Of a stretch of DNA of 64,000 nucleotides, positions 18,121 to 27,952 are shown piece by piece. Source of the DNA: Corynebacterium felinum. GTDB lineage: Bacteria > Actinomycetota > Actinomycetes > Mycobacteriales > Mycobacteriaceae. Each line of letters begins with the position of its first letter. Position 1 is the stretch's first letter. Location: assembly GCF_030408755.1 (NCBI RefSeq), contig NZ_CP047209.1, forward strand, positions 2,480,001 through 2,544,000. Reading direction: 5' to 3'. The notes below the pieces were generated by a model. The model was not told the DNA's origin and made no database searches. It saw only the letters and a program-made list of their open reading frames with translations. Made by a program: the position numbers and the translations under genes.

Positions 18121-21100
18121 TTAGCTTTCGGTGACGGTGAGAACGCCGTCGATAAGGCGAGTGCTTTCGCTGAGCAGAATCTCGGCTTCACGCTCCTTCG
18201 CCTTCGCACCGGTAGCGCCAAGGTTGCGGTCAACGGGGCGTTCGAACAGCTCCGCACCACCGTGCATTGCATCCTGGATGCGGCGCAAACCGGACTCCTC
18301 ACGCCCTTGAGCCTGAGCCTGCCACTGCGCAACAGCCTGATCACCGAACTGTGCACGCACAGCCTCAACGAACGCAGCAGGGTGCACAATCGCAATCAGT
18401 GCAGACACGTGGCCGAAACCAAGAGAGGTGACCAAACCAGCCTTCGGTGCCTTCGTGCGCAAATCAAGCGGCTTACGCAGCCACACCAGGTGCTCGTGCT
18501 GGCGCAGAACCGGATCGACACAGTCAAGCGCATAGTTCGCAGGAACCTGGCCGGAACGCAGCACCTGGGTCAAACCGATGATCTGGAAAGCAGCGGCACC
18601 ACCCTTCGCGTGGCCGGTGAGGGTCTTCTGCGAAATCACATACAACGGGTTACCGGCGCTACGGCCAATAGCTGCAGAAATACGCTCGTGCAGATCCGAC
18701 TCATTCGGATCATTCGCGGTGGTGGACGTATCGTGCTTGGAAATCACAGCGATCTCATCAGCTTTCACACCCACCTTCGCCAACTGCTTAACAAAGCGCG
18801 ACTGCTCCCCGCCACGGGCAGCACCCAGTGCACCCAAGCCTGGGGCTGGGATGGAGGTGTGTGCACCATCGGCGAAGGACTCGGCGAAACCAATCACACC
18901 CAGAACTGGCAGACCCAATTCGCGGGCAAGGGAACCGCGGGCCAACAGCACAGTGCCACCACCAGCGGACTCCACGAAGCCACCGCGGCGACGGTCATTC
19001 GCACGGGAGAAGTAGCGCTCCTCAATACCCTTCGCGGCCATTTCGCCGGAATCAGCGGTTGCGGCCATGTCACCGAAGCCGGTGATGCCCTCAATGGAGA
19101 GGTCATCATAGCCGCCGGCGACCACGAAGTCGGACTTGCCCAGCTTGATCTTATCCACGCCTTCTTCCACCGACACAGCAGCGGTAGCACACGCGGCCAC
19201 TGGGTGGATCATCTGGCCGTAGCCACCCACATAGCTTTGCATCACGTGCGCAGCCATGACGTTCGGCAGTGCTTCCTGCAGAATGTCATTCTGGCGAGGC
19301 TCAGCCAACAAACCATCAATGTAGAGCGAACGCATCGACTGCATGCCGCCCAGACCGGTGCCCTGGGTCGAAGACACGCGAGCAGGGTGCAGCTGGCGCA
19401 TCAGTTCCGCTGGGGTGAAACCAGACGACAAGAATGCGTCCACGGTAGCCACAATGTTCCACACGGCCACGCGGTCGAGGTTGTCAATCATATCGGCAGG
19501 GATGCCGTAGACCGCTGGGTCAAAGCCCTCAGGGATCTGGCCACCCACGAAGCGCGACATAGCCATGCGACGTGGCACCTTCACCGCAGAACCAGCCTTG
19601 CGGGTGACAATCCACTCGCCAGTCTCCTCATCGAAATGAGCAGTGGTCAGCTCCGGCTCGGATTCGACGAAAGTCTTCGCGGTTTCCTTATCGGCCACGC
19701 TGAAGCTCATGTCCGCATCAAGGTAGATGGTGGTCAGCTCAGGGGCGAGGTTATCCACCATGAAGAAATCATCGTGGTAGCGGCGCACACCCACGCGGGC
19801 GAGAACCTCGTCGTGGAAGCGGTCGAAAATCTCCGATTCCTCCACTGCCTCATCCTCGGCGTCGTACCAGCCTGGCTTCGGGTCGGTGTCCCAGTGGATA
19901 AGACCCATGCTCCACGCCAGCTCAGTGACACCCGCAGCAGAGAGTTTGCCGGAAAGTTCGGCGTCGAAACGCGTGCGGGAGCTGCCCAGCGGGCTCAGCT
20001 CGCCGGCGCCGACGATCACGACCATGTCGTCGAGGTCCTGGCTCACACCACCAGCGAAATCAGGGGTGGTTTCCGCAAATGGGCGGTACGGGGTTGGCAG
20101 TGCCTTGAGCGTTGCTGTGTGCTCCTCAACTTCGGTTGCGGCGTCGCGCTCTACAGAGCGGGCAAGCTCAGGTAGGTTGATATCGGCCTCGCCCAAACCA
20201 CCAGTGACATCCACGGTGATTGGTGCAGTTGCGGCCTGCGCGCGTACCTCATCAGCGACCTGTTCAAGCAGCAGATCCGCCATTTCCTCGGTGGAGTAGG
20301 TGGTCACGCCAGCAGCCTCGACCGCTGCGACCAGCGGATCGTTGCCACCCATCAAGCCGGTGCCACGCACCCAACCGATAAGGATGTGCACAAGCGAGGT
20401 GTAGGGCTGCCATGCTGGCTCCGCGTTCCAGCGAGTCACCAGCGCATCCAGCGCAGCCTTCGACTCACCATAAGCGCCATCGCCGCCGAAGCGACCACGG
20501 TTAGGCGAACCAGGCAGCACCACGTGCAGGCGCTGGCCCACGTGGGTGTCGGTGCCGATCGCGGACAGTCCTGCGATCAAACGCTCCACACTCCACAGCA
20601 GCAGACGCATCTGCATTTCCGCAGCAGGGCCCGCGTCTGCCAGCGAACCGGAAACACGCGGTGCAGCGAATGGGAACAGCAGGGTTGGCTTGAGTGCTGG
20701 CTTGATCAGCTTAGATGCACCGTTGACGGTGGCGGTTTGCTCGGTGCCGATCCACTCAATCACAGCATCAAGATCGGCGTAGCTGGACAGGTTCGCAGGC
20801 ACGATCCACAGTGCGGCAGCGCCGCGAGCAGAACCCGCGTACAGATCCTTGTAGTAGCCAAGGCGGGAGTGGCTCAGCGAGGAGGTGGTCACCACCACGG
20901 TCGCGCCACCTGCGAGCAGGCGCTTGACCACAGATGCAGCAATGGAGTTCGGGGATGCGCCCGTGACCACAGCAACATCACCTGCATAATCAAGCGTTGC
21001 GACGTCGCGAGCCTGCGCTGCCAGCTCGTCCAGGCCGAAGTACTCAGCCTGGGCAGCCACCTGGGCACCAGCGCCGGTCAGGTCGAGGCTTTCAGGGGCG

Positions 21101-24100
21101 ATCTCACCCGTGGCCACGCGAGAAATATCTTCACGCGCCGAAGCCCAGCGGTCGTCCAACAGCACAGCCTTGTTGGCATCAAAGCTTGGGGCCACCTGGC
21201 GAGGCCAGTCGGAACCCAACTCCTTGGAAACCAGCTCGTAGAGAGCAGCATCCGCATCGGCATCGTTATCCAGATCCAGCCCATTGGCCTTCTCATCGAG
21301 GCCAAGGTTATGCAGGATGGTACGCGCGGTTGCGGCCAGCACGCCGGCCTTACCCGTGACCTGCTCGGCGAACTCGCCAAGCGCTGCCGAATCAACCACG
21401 CCACCACCGGCACCGCCGCCACCTGGCATGGCCACAGCCACACCTTGGTCGGCTGCAACGGCCTGGACTGCGGCGTCGATAAGCTGATCCAGCTCAGCAG
21501 CGTTCGACGGTGCAGCAGGGCTTAAGGTTGCGAGGTCGCCGCCACGCAGGGAGGCACCTTCGCGGGCACCGATTACGACAGCTGCAACCACATGGTCAGC
21601 CCAGCCCTGCCCCAGACCCCAGGTGCCGGTCACACGCTCAGCGATGTAGGCGGGGCGCTTGCCGGTCGGGCCGGTCAGGCGGCGAAGGGCATCGGCGGCG
21701 GCGTCGGAAAGCACAGGGCCGAACGCGCTGTAGCCCTTAGCCATGCGGGAGACAGTGCCGTAAAGGTCATTGAGCTCAGCATCAGCCGCACCGTCGATGG
21801 CGCCGAGGCCAAATTCCACGCCGAGATCCAAAAGCAGCTGGTTGCGGCGGGAAGACACACCCTCAACCAGGGTTTCGATGCTGTCGGAAGCACCCATCTG
21901 GTCGGGGCGAACCTTCGTCCACAATGCGATGAGCATCGCGGTGGCATCGGACGGGGTAAAGCTGATATCCGCTGGGGTGCCAGCACCAGCAGCAGCCACT
22001 GGAGCGGCAGGGGCAGCTGGTGCAGTCGCCACAGGCTCAGCCGCTGCTGGGGCCTCCGGCGCAGCCTCAGCAGGGGCATCAGCTGCGGTCTGCTCAGCCT
22101 CTGCAACCTCACGCACATACTCGTCGGTGGCGAAAACAACGGGGCGATCACGCTCAACGTTGAGCACTTCCACCTTCGCCTCAGCATACTGCGGAAGGTT
22201 CAAGGTCTGGGCCATCATGTTCGCAAGCGTTGGGGCGGAACCCACACCAACCTCGACGAAACGCTCGGCGCCCACACCACCCTCTGCACGACTGCGGATA
22301 AGCAGGTCTTGGGTTTCGATCCAGCGCACTGGGGAGGCGAACTGCCACGCTAGCAACTCCACGAGCAGGGTGCGTGCCAGGTGAGCTGGCCTCGAAATTT
22401 CTTCCTCCCAGTTTTCCAGCACTGCTGTCAAAATTGGGGCATCGACCACATCCAGCATGGAGCGGACGAAGTCCTGGGTCAGCTCGAAGGGGCGAGCCAC
22501 AAGGTTCGGAATATAGCGACCAACCAGAACATCCAGCTCAACCTCCTGTGGCAGAAGGTTATCGAGATGGGTACGGAAATCATCCACACCATCAAGCAAG
22601 TGGGTGGAGTGGAACGGCACGTCAATGCCTGGGATCAGGATGAACGCACGTGCACCCGGTGCCTTCGCCTCGGCATCAGCTTCTAAGAACTTCAAGCCCT
22701 TGTAGGTGCCAGCCACCGCGTACTGCATGCCCGCGAGGTTGTAGTTCACAATCTCAAGGAACTCGCCGGACTTCTCCGCCAGCCCCTTAACGTAGTCGAA
22801 AACATTATCTGCGGTCAGGCCCATCTTATGAGGGCGCAGCGCAGCAAGGCCGTAGTTAGAGTTGCCCTCAGCATCGCGCTCGACGAGACGATGCATGGTC
22901 AAACCGCGGCGGTAGACGATCTCCACCACATTTTCCAAAGACAACACAGCTGCATAGGCGGCCAGTGCGTTGTACTCACCCACGGAATGGCCTGCGAAGA
23001 ACGCACGCTGGTTCAGCGCATTCGCTTCACGCATCTCAGCAATTTGGGCCACGCCCAAGCAGGCCATGGCGACCTGGGTGAACTGGGTGAGGAACAAAAC
23101 ACCCTTGGGGTGGGTGAAGGTTTCACCAGCAACAACCACCTCAGTGGGGTTGTTCTGCACGATCTCCAAAACGGAGAAGCCCAGCTTGTTGCGGGTGTGG
23201 CGGTCTGCACGATCCCATACCTCACGTGCGGCAGCGGACTTTGCACGTGCCTCCATGCCCATGCCCTGCGACTGAATGCCCTGGCCTGGGAAGGCGTAGA
23301 AGGTTTCAGGCGCTGCCATGGTTGCGGTGGCGGTAAGCACCAGCTCGCCACCGACGGTGGCGGTGACTTCGCGCACCTCACCGCGGCCTGGGCGGGTGTC
23401 AATGCCGGTGCGCTCCACAGTGAACTCCACCTCAGCACCCGGCAGGATTGGGCTGAGCATGGTGGCGGTGTATTCGGCCACACGGTTCGGCGCGGTGGTC
23501 ACGTTCTCATCCGAGTAGCCGCCTGCGGCGATTAGCTCGGCGATGGCGGAGGTCCACATGCCATGCACGATCACGCCTTCGGGCAGGCCCGCGAGTGCGG
23601 CTGCGGTATCGGAGACGTGGATGGGGTTGCGGTCGCCAGAGACGATGGCAAACGGGGCCATCGACTTCGGCGCGGTCACCTTCGCATAGGCGCGGAAGGA
23701 ACGCGGCGCGTTCACATGCGTAGGCAGTGCGGAGGTGTTGGTGCGCGCGGTGGAATTGCCGCGGCGGCCGCGAATTGCCATGCGTTCGCTCAGCTTCGCC
23801 AGTGGCGTGCCGTTGGCGGTGATGTCGGCGCGAACAACCACGATGCGCCCGATTTCGGTGTCGGACACTTCCTCGGCACGGGCGGTGATTTCCAGCTCCA
23901 CGCTCTGGCCTACCGCTGGGTTTGGCAGAGTGTCGAGCAGTGTGAGGTGGTGCTCTAAGTGCACGAGGCTGAGCATGCCTTCGACCACGGAAGCATCATC
24001 GGTGCCCGGGATCACAGCGGCCTTGACGGCTGCGAAGATAGCAGGCCAAGCGCGGCCAACCAATACATCCGGCGCGGTGCCGTTCGGGGTGATGGTATCA

Positions 24101-27100
24101 GGCAGGTATCCTGCGGTGACGTTCACATAATCGGCGATGTCCGTGGCAGTTAAGGTGGTAGTCCAGGTTGCGGTGGTGCCGTCGAGCTCGCCCATCTGTC
24201 CACCGGAGGCAATGCGGGTGAGCTCACCCATCGCCTTTTCGGCGTCTTCCTGGGTCACGATTGGCACGGTCGCCTGCGCAGCAGTTCCCGAAGGCAAAGT
24301 GAAGCGGATACGAAGGTTGGCGGTGGTTCCGAACGCAGTCGATCCTTGCAGCGGCACGGTCAACACAGCGTGCGACGGATCTTCTTCCACCAAGGTGGCA
24401 CCGGTCGGGGCGTGGCTTGCCTGGGTGCGGCCCTCAGCGTCGCTGAACTCCCACGCATCCACATCGCCCAAACGCGCCACGAGGGAGGTTTGGTGGCGGC
24501 CTGCCCAGTAGGTTCCCGGGGCGTTGATCACACGCGCAACTGGGCTTTGCTGAGCATCCTCAGCTGCCACGCCTTCGTCTTCGAGGCGTGCAACAGTAGC
24601 GGCGTTGAAGCGCGCCAACAGGTCAGCAACCGGCTCGTTGGCTTGGGTGATGCCTGCCACCGCGGCAATGCCGGGGATGATGGCGACCTGGTCGGCGTCG
24701 TAACGCTCGTCGTGGGACTGCCACAGCGAGTCCGAACGCCACCAGCGGCGCACATCTTGGTCGATGACCGGCACAAAATTCACCGGCTTACCTGGGGTGC
24801 GGCACAGGCCGAGGAACCACGCAACGTCGGCGGGGTGCAGCAGGTCGGCGGTGGTGTAGAGCTGATCAAGCTTTGCGACGGCGGCAGCAGGGTCGCCGTC
24901 AACGTCAAGGGTGACTGCAGGGGTGAAGTCACCGTGATCCTGCGTAATCAAGCGAGCCTCGGTACGGTTCAGCATCTCCACAAAACGCTTGTACCAGGAA
25001 ATATCAGTCCACTGACCCTTGTACGGGCCAGACAGCTCAAGGTAGCGGCGCAGCCACTGTGCGTAGCTCATGTCAGCCAGATCACCGAAATACGGCTTCG
25101 CGGTCTTCGCAATAGCAGCGATGATCTCCTCGCGACGGGCGGCAACAGCCTCAGCATCGCCAGCAACCTCATCCAGCAGGCGACCAGCCTTAGCAAAAGA
25201 GTTATCGATCTCGTGAATATCAGCACCAAGCTGGGAACGACCAGAAGCCATACCGCCAGCGGCCTGGCCTGCGCCCACCCACTCCTCAATACCTTGGGTA
25301 GCCACCAACATCTGCTTGACCGACTCGGAAGTCTTCGCCTCCTTAGTAGCCATGGCAGCAGTACCAATCAAAATGCCATCAACAGGCATCGCAGGCAGAT
25401 CATACTTCAGCGACCACGAACCCGTGATGTAATCAGCAGCACGCTCAGGAGTACCAATGCCACCACCCACGCACAACACAGCGTTTTCGTGGGCACGAAT
25501 CTCCGCATAAGAATTGATCAACAGGTCATCAAGATCCTCCCACGAGTGGTGGCCACCAGCCTTACCACCCTCAACCTGAACAATCACAGGAATCTCAGGA
25601 ATATCCTTCGCAATAGCAAGCACACGCTGAATCTGACGCACCGCACCAGGCTTGAACGCAACCCACGGGAAGCCGCCCTCACGCAGCTCCTTCACCAAAG
25701 CAACAGCCTCATCATGCTCAGGAATACCAGCGGTAATCACCACACCATCAATCGGGGCACCATTCGCACGCGCCTTCGGCACCAAACGCTTACCACCGAT
25801 CTGCATCTTCCACAGATAAGGATCCAAGAACATGGAGTTAAACTCCGCACTCACACCCTCATTCAACAATCCCGTGAGCTTCTCAATATTCGCTTCCAGA
25901 ATCTCCGGGGTCACCTGGCCGCCACCAGCCAACTCCGCCCAGTGACCCGCATTAGCAGCAGCAGCCACAATCTCCGGATCCACCGTGGTGGGGGTCATAC
26001 CCGCAAGCAACATAGGGGAACGGCCAGTCAACTGCGTGAACTTAGTGGACACACGAGTCGTTTCACCATCAGAAACCAACTTCGGCGCAAACTCCGCAAA
26101 CGCCTTCGGAAGGGACGGGGCCTTACCGGCGTCGAAAAGCATCGCCTGCCCCTCAACACCACACACAGGGAAAGACACAGCACCATGGCCAGCCAAAATC
26201 TGGGAAGTCAAGCCCACAACACCCGCATCAGGACCCAACTCGAAGAACCAGCGCACCCCCTTCTCAACAGCGCCACGCACCTCCGCAACCCAATCAACAG
26301 GATCTACCATGATCTTGCGCGCAATCTCACGCGCCACCTGCTCATCCAAACCAGCCTTCGCCGCCCACTGCGCAACCTGCTCAACCGCAGGCACCATCGA
26401 CGTGTGGTGGAAACCAATCTGCACATCCAGCTGCGCAATCGACGGCGCAAACGCAGCACCGCCACGCACCTTATTCTCAACAGCCTTCTGATCCTTCGCC
26501 GCCAGCTTCTCCAACAACGCAACAACCTTCGCATTGTCATGAGGGCGACCAACAATCACAAACGTCCGACGCGTATTACGCAACCCAATCTGCGGACGCT
26601 CATCAACATCAAGATCCGCACACGCAGTATCAATAGCCTGCTGCAACTGCTCGCGGCTAATCTTATCCACAGCCACCATCGGCCGCAGATCACCACTAGC
26701 AACCAGACCATTCACACGACCCTGGCGCGTACCGGCCGCACCCACAAGCTGCGCAATCGCAAGAATCTCAGCAACCTGCGTCAAATCCTCAATGGCAAAA
26801 CGACCCAACACACCCTGGGAATGCCCAATAGTGGCGGTCGCCGCCTCCACATCCAAACCCTGCGACTCCAACAAATCCAAAGTCGCCAACTGGGTCACAA
26901 AAATACCAGGAACACTCACACCCGCCTGCGCGGTATCAAAAGGAACCTGATCCTGGTCTGCCCACGCCAACGGATCAAAACCAAACGGGCGCGTACCCGC
27001 AATCTCATCGGCCACAGGTGCCAAAATCTCCGCAGCCCGCTCCACAATCGGTGCAAGAGTACGGCCAGCACCCTGTGCAATAGAAGCGCGCAAAGTCTTC

Positions 27101-27213
27101 AGCCAATCAAAACCCTGACCAGAAAAAACAAGCGCAAAAGGCTCATGGGCAAGGCGGGAAACAAGACGGTCGGCATCGGCAGTAGCGCCAATGGTGAAGC
27201 TGTGCTCAGTCAC
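18121..27213 (-). CDS. fas: Type I fatty acid synthase (FAS-I multienzyme)
   Basis: This 3030-residue multienzyme carries out de novo fatty acid synthesis; its products feed phospholipids and mycolates. The domain order follows bacterial FAS-I. Acetyltransferase has GHSQGV near residue 130. FMN enoyl reductase begins near 400 (LLAGMTPTTVDPEI). The dehydratase hot-dog segment is near 1200 (DRNPIHVSDTAA). The malonyl/palmitoyl transferase has GHSVGEY near 1410. The ACP has the phosphopantetheine site in GVSSRRNQ near 1790, after an Ala/Pro linker. Ketoreductase is near 2085 (VVTGASPNSIAASV). Ketosynthase has the active Cys in VAACATAAVS near 2675 and His residues in SKHDTSTTAND and LTGHAKGG. 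No domain is missing. Which corynebacterial paralogue (FasA or FasB) it is cannot be decided here. Confidence 0.97.
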   Translation of the reverse strand: MTEHSFTIGATADADRLVSRLAHEPFALVFSGQGFDWLKTLRASIAQGAGRTLAPIVERAAEILAPVADEIAGTRPFGFDPLAWADQDQVPFDTAQAGVSVPGIFVTQLATLDLLESQGLDVEAATATIGHSQGVLGRFAIEDLTQVAEILAIAQLVGAAGTRQGRVNGLVASGDLRPMVAVDKISREQLQQAIDTACADLDVDERPQIGLRNTRRTFVIVGRPHDNAKVVALLEKLAAKDQKAVENKVRGGAAFAPSIAQLDVQIGFHHTSMVPAVEQVAQWAAKAGLDEQVAREIARKIMVDPVDWVAEVRGAVEKGVRWFFELGPDAGVVGLTSQILAGHGAVSFPVCGVEGQAMLFDAGKAPSLPKAFAEFAPKLVSDGETTRVSTKFTQLTGRSPMLLAGMTPTTVDPEIVAAAANAGHWAELAGGGQVTPEILEANIEKLTGLLNEGVSAEFNSMFLDPYLWKMQIGGKRLVPKARANGAPIDGVVITAGIPEHDEAVALVKELREGGFPWVAFKPGAVRQIQRVLAIAKDIPEIPVIVQVEGGKAGGHHSWEDLDDLLINSYAEIRAHENAVLCVGGGIGTPERAADYITGSWSLKYDLPAMPVDGILIGTAAMATKEAKTSESVKQMLVATQGIEEWVGAGQAAGGMASGRSQLGADIHEIDNSFAKAGRLLDEVAGDAEAVAARREEIIAAIAKTAKPYFGDLADMSYAQWLRRYLELSGPYKGQWTDISWYKRFVEMLNRTEARLITQDHGDFTPAVTLDVDGDPAAAVAKLDQLYTTADLLHPADVAWFLGLCRTPGKPVNFVPVIDQDVRRWWRSDSLWQSHDERYDADQVAIIPGIAAVAGITQANEPVADLLARFNAATVARLEDEGVAAEDAQQSPVARVINAPGTYWAGRHQTSLVARLGDVDAWEFSDAEGRTQASHAPTGATLVEEDPSHAVLTVPLQGSTAFGTTANLRIRFTLPSGTAAQATVPIVTQEDAEKAMGELTRIASGGQMGELDGTTATWTTTLTATDIADYVNVTAGYLPDTITPNGTAPDVLVGRAWPAIFAAVKAAVIPGTDDASVVEGMLSLVHLEHHLTLLDTLPNPAVGQSVELEITARAEEVSDTEIGRIVVVRADITANGTPLAKLSERMAIRGRRGNSTARTNTSALPTHVNAPRSFRAYAKVTAPKSMAPFAIVSGDRNPIHVSDTAAALAGLPEGVIVHGMWTSAIAELIAAGGYSDENVTTAPNRVAEYTATMLSPILPGAEVEFTVERTGIDTRPGRGEVREVTATVGGELVLTATATMAAPETFYAFPGQGIQSQGMGMEARAKSAAAREVWDRADRHTRNKLGFSVLEIVQNNPTEVVVAGETFTHPKGVLFLTQFTQVAMACLGVAQIAEMREANALNQRAFFAGHSVGEYNALAAYAAVLSLENVVEIVYRRGLTMHRLVERDAEGNSNYGLAALRPHKMGLTADNVFDYVKGLAEKSGEFLEIVNYNLAGMQYAVAGTYKGLKFLEADAEAKAPGARAFILIPGIDVPFHSTHLLDGVDDFRTHLDNLLPQEVELDVLVGRYIPNLVARPFELTQDFVRSMLDVVDAPILTAVLENWEEEISRPAHLARTLLVELLAWQFASPVRWIETQDLLIRSRAEGGVGAERFVEVGVGSAPTLANMMAQTLNLPQYAEAKVEVLNVERDRPVVFATDEYVREVAEAEQTAADAPAEAAPEAPAAAEPVATAPAAPAAPVAAAGAGTPADISFTPSDATAMLIALWTKVRPDQMGASDSIETLVEGVSSRRNQLLLDLGVEFGLGAIDGAADAELNDLYGTVSRMAKGYSAFGPVLSDAAADALRRLTGPTGKRPAYIAERVTGTWGLGQGWADHVVAAVVIGAREGASLRGGDLATLSPAAPSNAAELDQLIDAAVQAVAADQGVAVAMPGGGGAGGGVVDSAALGEFAEQVTGKAGVLAATARTILHNLGLDEKANGLDLDNDADADAALYELVSKELGSDWPRQVAPSFDANKAVLLDDRWASAREDISRVATGEIAPESLDLTGAGAQVAAQAEYFGLDELAAQARDVATLDYAGDVAVVTGASPNSIAASVVKRLLAGGATVVVTTSSLSHSRLGYYKDLYAGSARGAAALWIVPANLSSYADLDAVIEWIGTEQTATVNGASKLIKPALKPTLLFPFAAPRVSGSLADAGPAAEMQMRLLLWSVERLIAGLSAIGTDTHVGQRLHVVLPGSPNRGRFGGDGAYGESKAALDALVTRWNAEPAWQPYTSLVHILIGWVRGTGLMGGNDPLVAAVEAAGVTTYSTEEMADLLLEQVADEVRAQAATAPITVDVTGGLGEADINLPELARSVERDAATEVEEHTATLKALPTPYRPFAETTPDFAGGVSQDLDDMVVIVGAGELSPLGSSRTRFDAELSGKLSAAGVTELAWSMGLIHWDTDPKPGWYDAEDEAVEESEIFDRFHDEVLARVGVRRYHDDFFMVDNLAPELTTIYLDADMSFSVADKETAKTFVESEPELTTAHFDEETGEWIVTRKAGSAVKVPRRMAMSRFVGGQIPEGFDPAVYGIPADMIDNLDRVAVWNIVATVDAFLSSGFTPAELMRQLHPARVSSTQGTGLGGMQSMRSLYIDGLLAEPRQNDILQEALPNVMAAHVMQSYVGGYGQMIHPVAACATAAVSVEEGVDKIKLGKSDFVVAGGYDDLSIEGITGFGDMAATADSGEMAAKGIEERYFSRANDRRRGGFVESAGGGTVLLARGSLARELGLPVLGVIGFAESFADGAHTSIPAPGLGALGAARGGEQSRFVKQLAKVGVKADEIAVISKHDTSTTANDPNESDLHERISAAIGRSAGNPLYVISQKTLTGHAKGGAAAFQIIGLTQVLRSGQVPANYALDCVDPVLRQHEHLVWLRKPLDLRTKAPKAGLVTSLGFGHVSALIAIVHPAAFVEAVRAQFGDQAVAQWQAQAQGREESGLRRIQDAMHGGAELFERPVDRNLGATGAKAKEREAEILLSESTRLIDGVLTVTES

Positions 27214-27486
27214 GATAGGAAGTTCTCCTCAGCTGAAATCTATGGAAAGACCCACAGACTTCGATGGTTAGGGTAGAAGTTTGTACGGATTACCTTATTG
27301 CCACATCGCTTAGCGGAACAAAAGTGTTGCACGCCTCAAACGGGAGATGAAAAAAGGTATTCGTTTCGCGATAAATAATATGCCACAGAACATGAGGAAA
27401 GTGTCATATTTGGCACAGAACGCGCCCCCACAACCAACACCCCCACCCCCATACCCACACCCCCCAAAACAGCACACACCCAGCAA
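27214..27486 (-). promoter_or_regulatory. Upstream region of fas
   Basis: About 270 bases between fas and a small ORF. The left part (27250-27400) is the expected fas promoter region, with AT-rich blocks such as AGGGTAGAAGTTTGTACGG. I see no operator I can name with confidence. The right part is a C-rich low-complexity stretch (CCCCCACCCCCAT). Confidence 0.35.
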
Positions 27487-27687
27487 CTATTCACGCAACA
27501 ACGAATCAACAAACACAACAGTGCGATCTAGGTCACTCCCCCGCTTTTCGACACCACCACCCCCATCACCACCCAACTGCCCCGGCAGCGGTACAAACAC
27601 TTGGCACTCATTCTCCGGCACCACCTCAGCCGAAATTTCAATCCCCCGCTCAGCCACATAAGCATCAAAGTCGCGCGAAATACTCAT
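27487..27687 (-). CDS. Small hypothetical protein
   Basis: This 66-residue ORF starts MSISRDFDAYVAERGIEI. The N-terminal half looks like a normal globular sequence and the C-terminal half has a Gly-rich linker before a short tail (RTVVFVDSLLRE). I do not recognise a family. I prefer the ATG at 27687 over the one two codons upstream. It is divergent from the CRISPR-Cas locus. Confidence 0.45.
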   Translation of the reverse strand: MSISRDFDAYVAERGIEISAEVVPENECQVFVPLPGQLGGDGGGGVEKRGSDLDRTVVFVDSLLRE

Positions 27688-27730
27688 ACACACAAGTGTA
27701 AAGGTTTTCCCAAGGAGAGCACCGACTCTC

Positions 27731-27736
27731 TATAGT
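27731..27736 (+). promoter_or_regulatory. -10-like box of the putative crRNA-like regulator
   Basis: TATAGT lies about 17-20 bases before the first degenerate repeat, so transcription would start at about 27743 and enter the repeat within ten bases. The -35 region is weak (TTTTCC or TTCCCA around 27705-27712). Confidence 0.45.
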
Positions 27737-27742
27737 TGAAGT

Positions 27743-27872
27743 GGGTCTCGAATTTTTCCGGCTAAGGCCGGAATGACCCGTTAGTAATGAAACGATTTAC
27801 GCATTCCCCGCACTAGCGGGGTTAAAACCTAGCCCCGAACGCATCACACGAGGGCTAGGTTTTCGTATTTTT
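27743..27872 (+). ncRNA. Degenerate mini-CRISPR (pseudo-repeat/pseudo-spacer/pseudo-repeat), putative CreR-type cas-regulating RNA
   Basis: Pseudo-repeat 1 (27753-27780) contains a 7-bp hairpin TTCCGGC-TAAG-GCCGGAA and ends in ATGACCCG, one mismatch from the array's crRNA 5' handle ATGATCCG. Pseudo-spacer (27781-27800) begins TTAGTAATGAA. Pseudo-repeat 2 (27801-27829) contains TTCCCC-GCACTA-GCGGGG, very close to the array repeat TTCCCCACGTAAGCGGGG. A 12-bp terminator stem follows directly. The first 11 nt of the pseudo-spacer occur on the minus strand at 30858-30848, inside the cas8e promoter region, with flank AAC in PAM position; overall 16 of 19 positions match. The unit sits between a promoter-like box and a terminator, separate from cas3. 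Inference: processed by Cas6e and loaded on Cascade, it represses cas8e. It could also be a relic of a lost array. Confidence 0.65.
27824..27872 (+). terminator. Terminator of the mini-CRISPR unit
   Basis: The stem AAAACCTAGCCC (27824-27835) pairs perfectly with GGGCTAGGTTTT (27852-27863) and is followed by CGTATTTTTG. Its 5' arm overlaps the end of pseudo-repeat 2. Confidence 0.75.
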
Positions 27873-27890
27873 GTTCGACGATACGGGCTC

Positions 27891-27929
27891 TTATGTTAGA
27901 TCTTTATGGAAAATTATAATCACCATAAA
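27891..27929 (+). promoter_or_regulatory. Putative cas3 promoter with an inverted repeat over the -10 box
   Basis: TATAAT at 27915-27920 is a consensus -10, with TTATGT at 27891-27896 as a possible -35. The -10 is enclosed by the inverted repeat TTTATGG (27903-27909) and CCATAAA (27923-27929), a possible operator. The cas3 ATG is about 26 bases further, with AGGAG in between. Confidence 0.5.
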
Positions 27930-27952
27930 ACCTCGAACATAGGAGTATCAAC

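Noticed and set aside
24346-27276. A 976-residue open frame antisense to the fatty acid synthase gene
   Set aside because: It is the mirror of a long GC-rich real gene. The translation is rich in Arg, His, Leu and Asn, with no domain and no ribosome site.
27753-27829. Reading the two hairpins before cas3 simply as a pair of unrelated terminators
   Set aside because: The first lacks a T-run, both keep the repeat-like TTCC...GG core, the first keeps seven of eight handle bases, and the sequence between them matches the cas8e promoter from its first base. The terminator role is assigned to the separate stem at 27824-27863.
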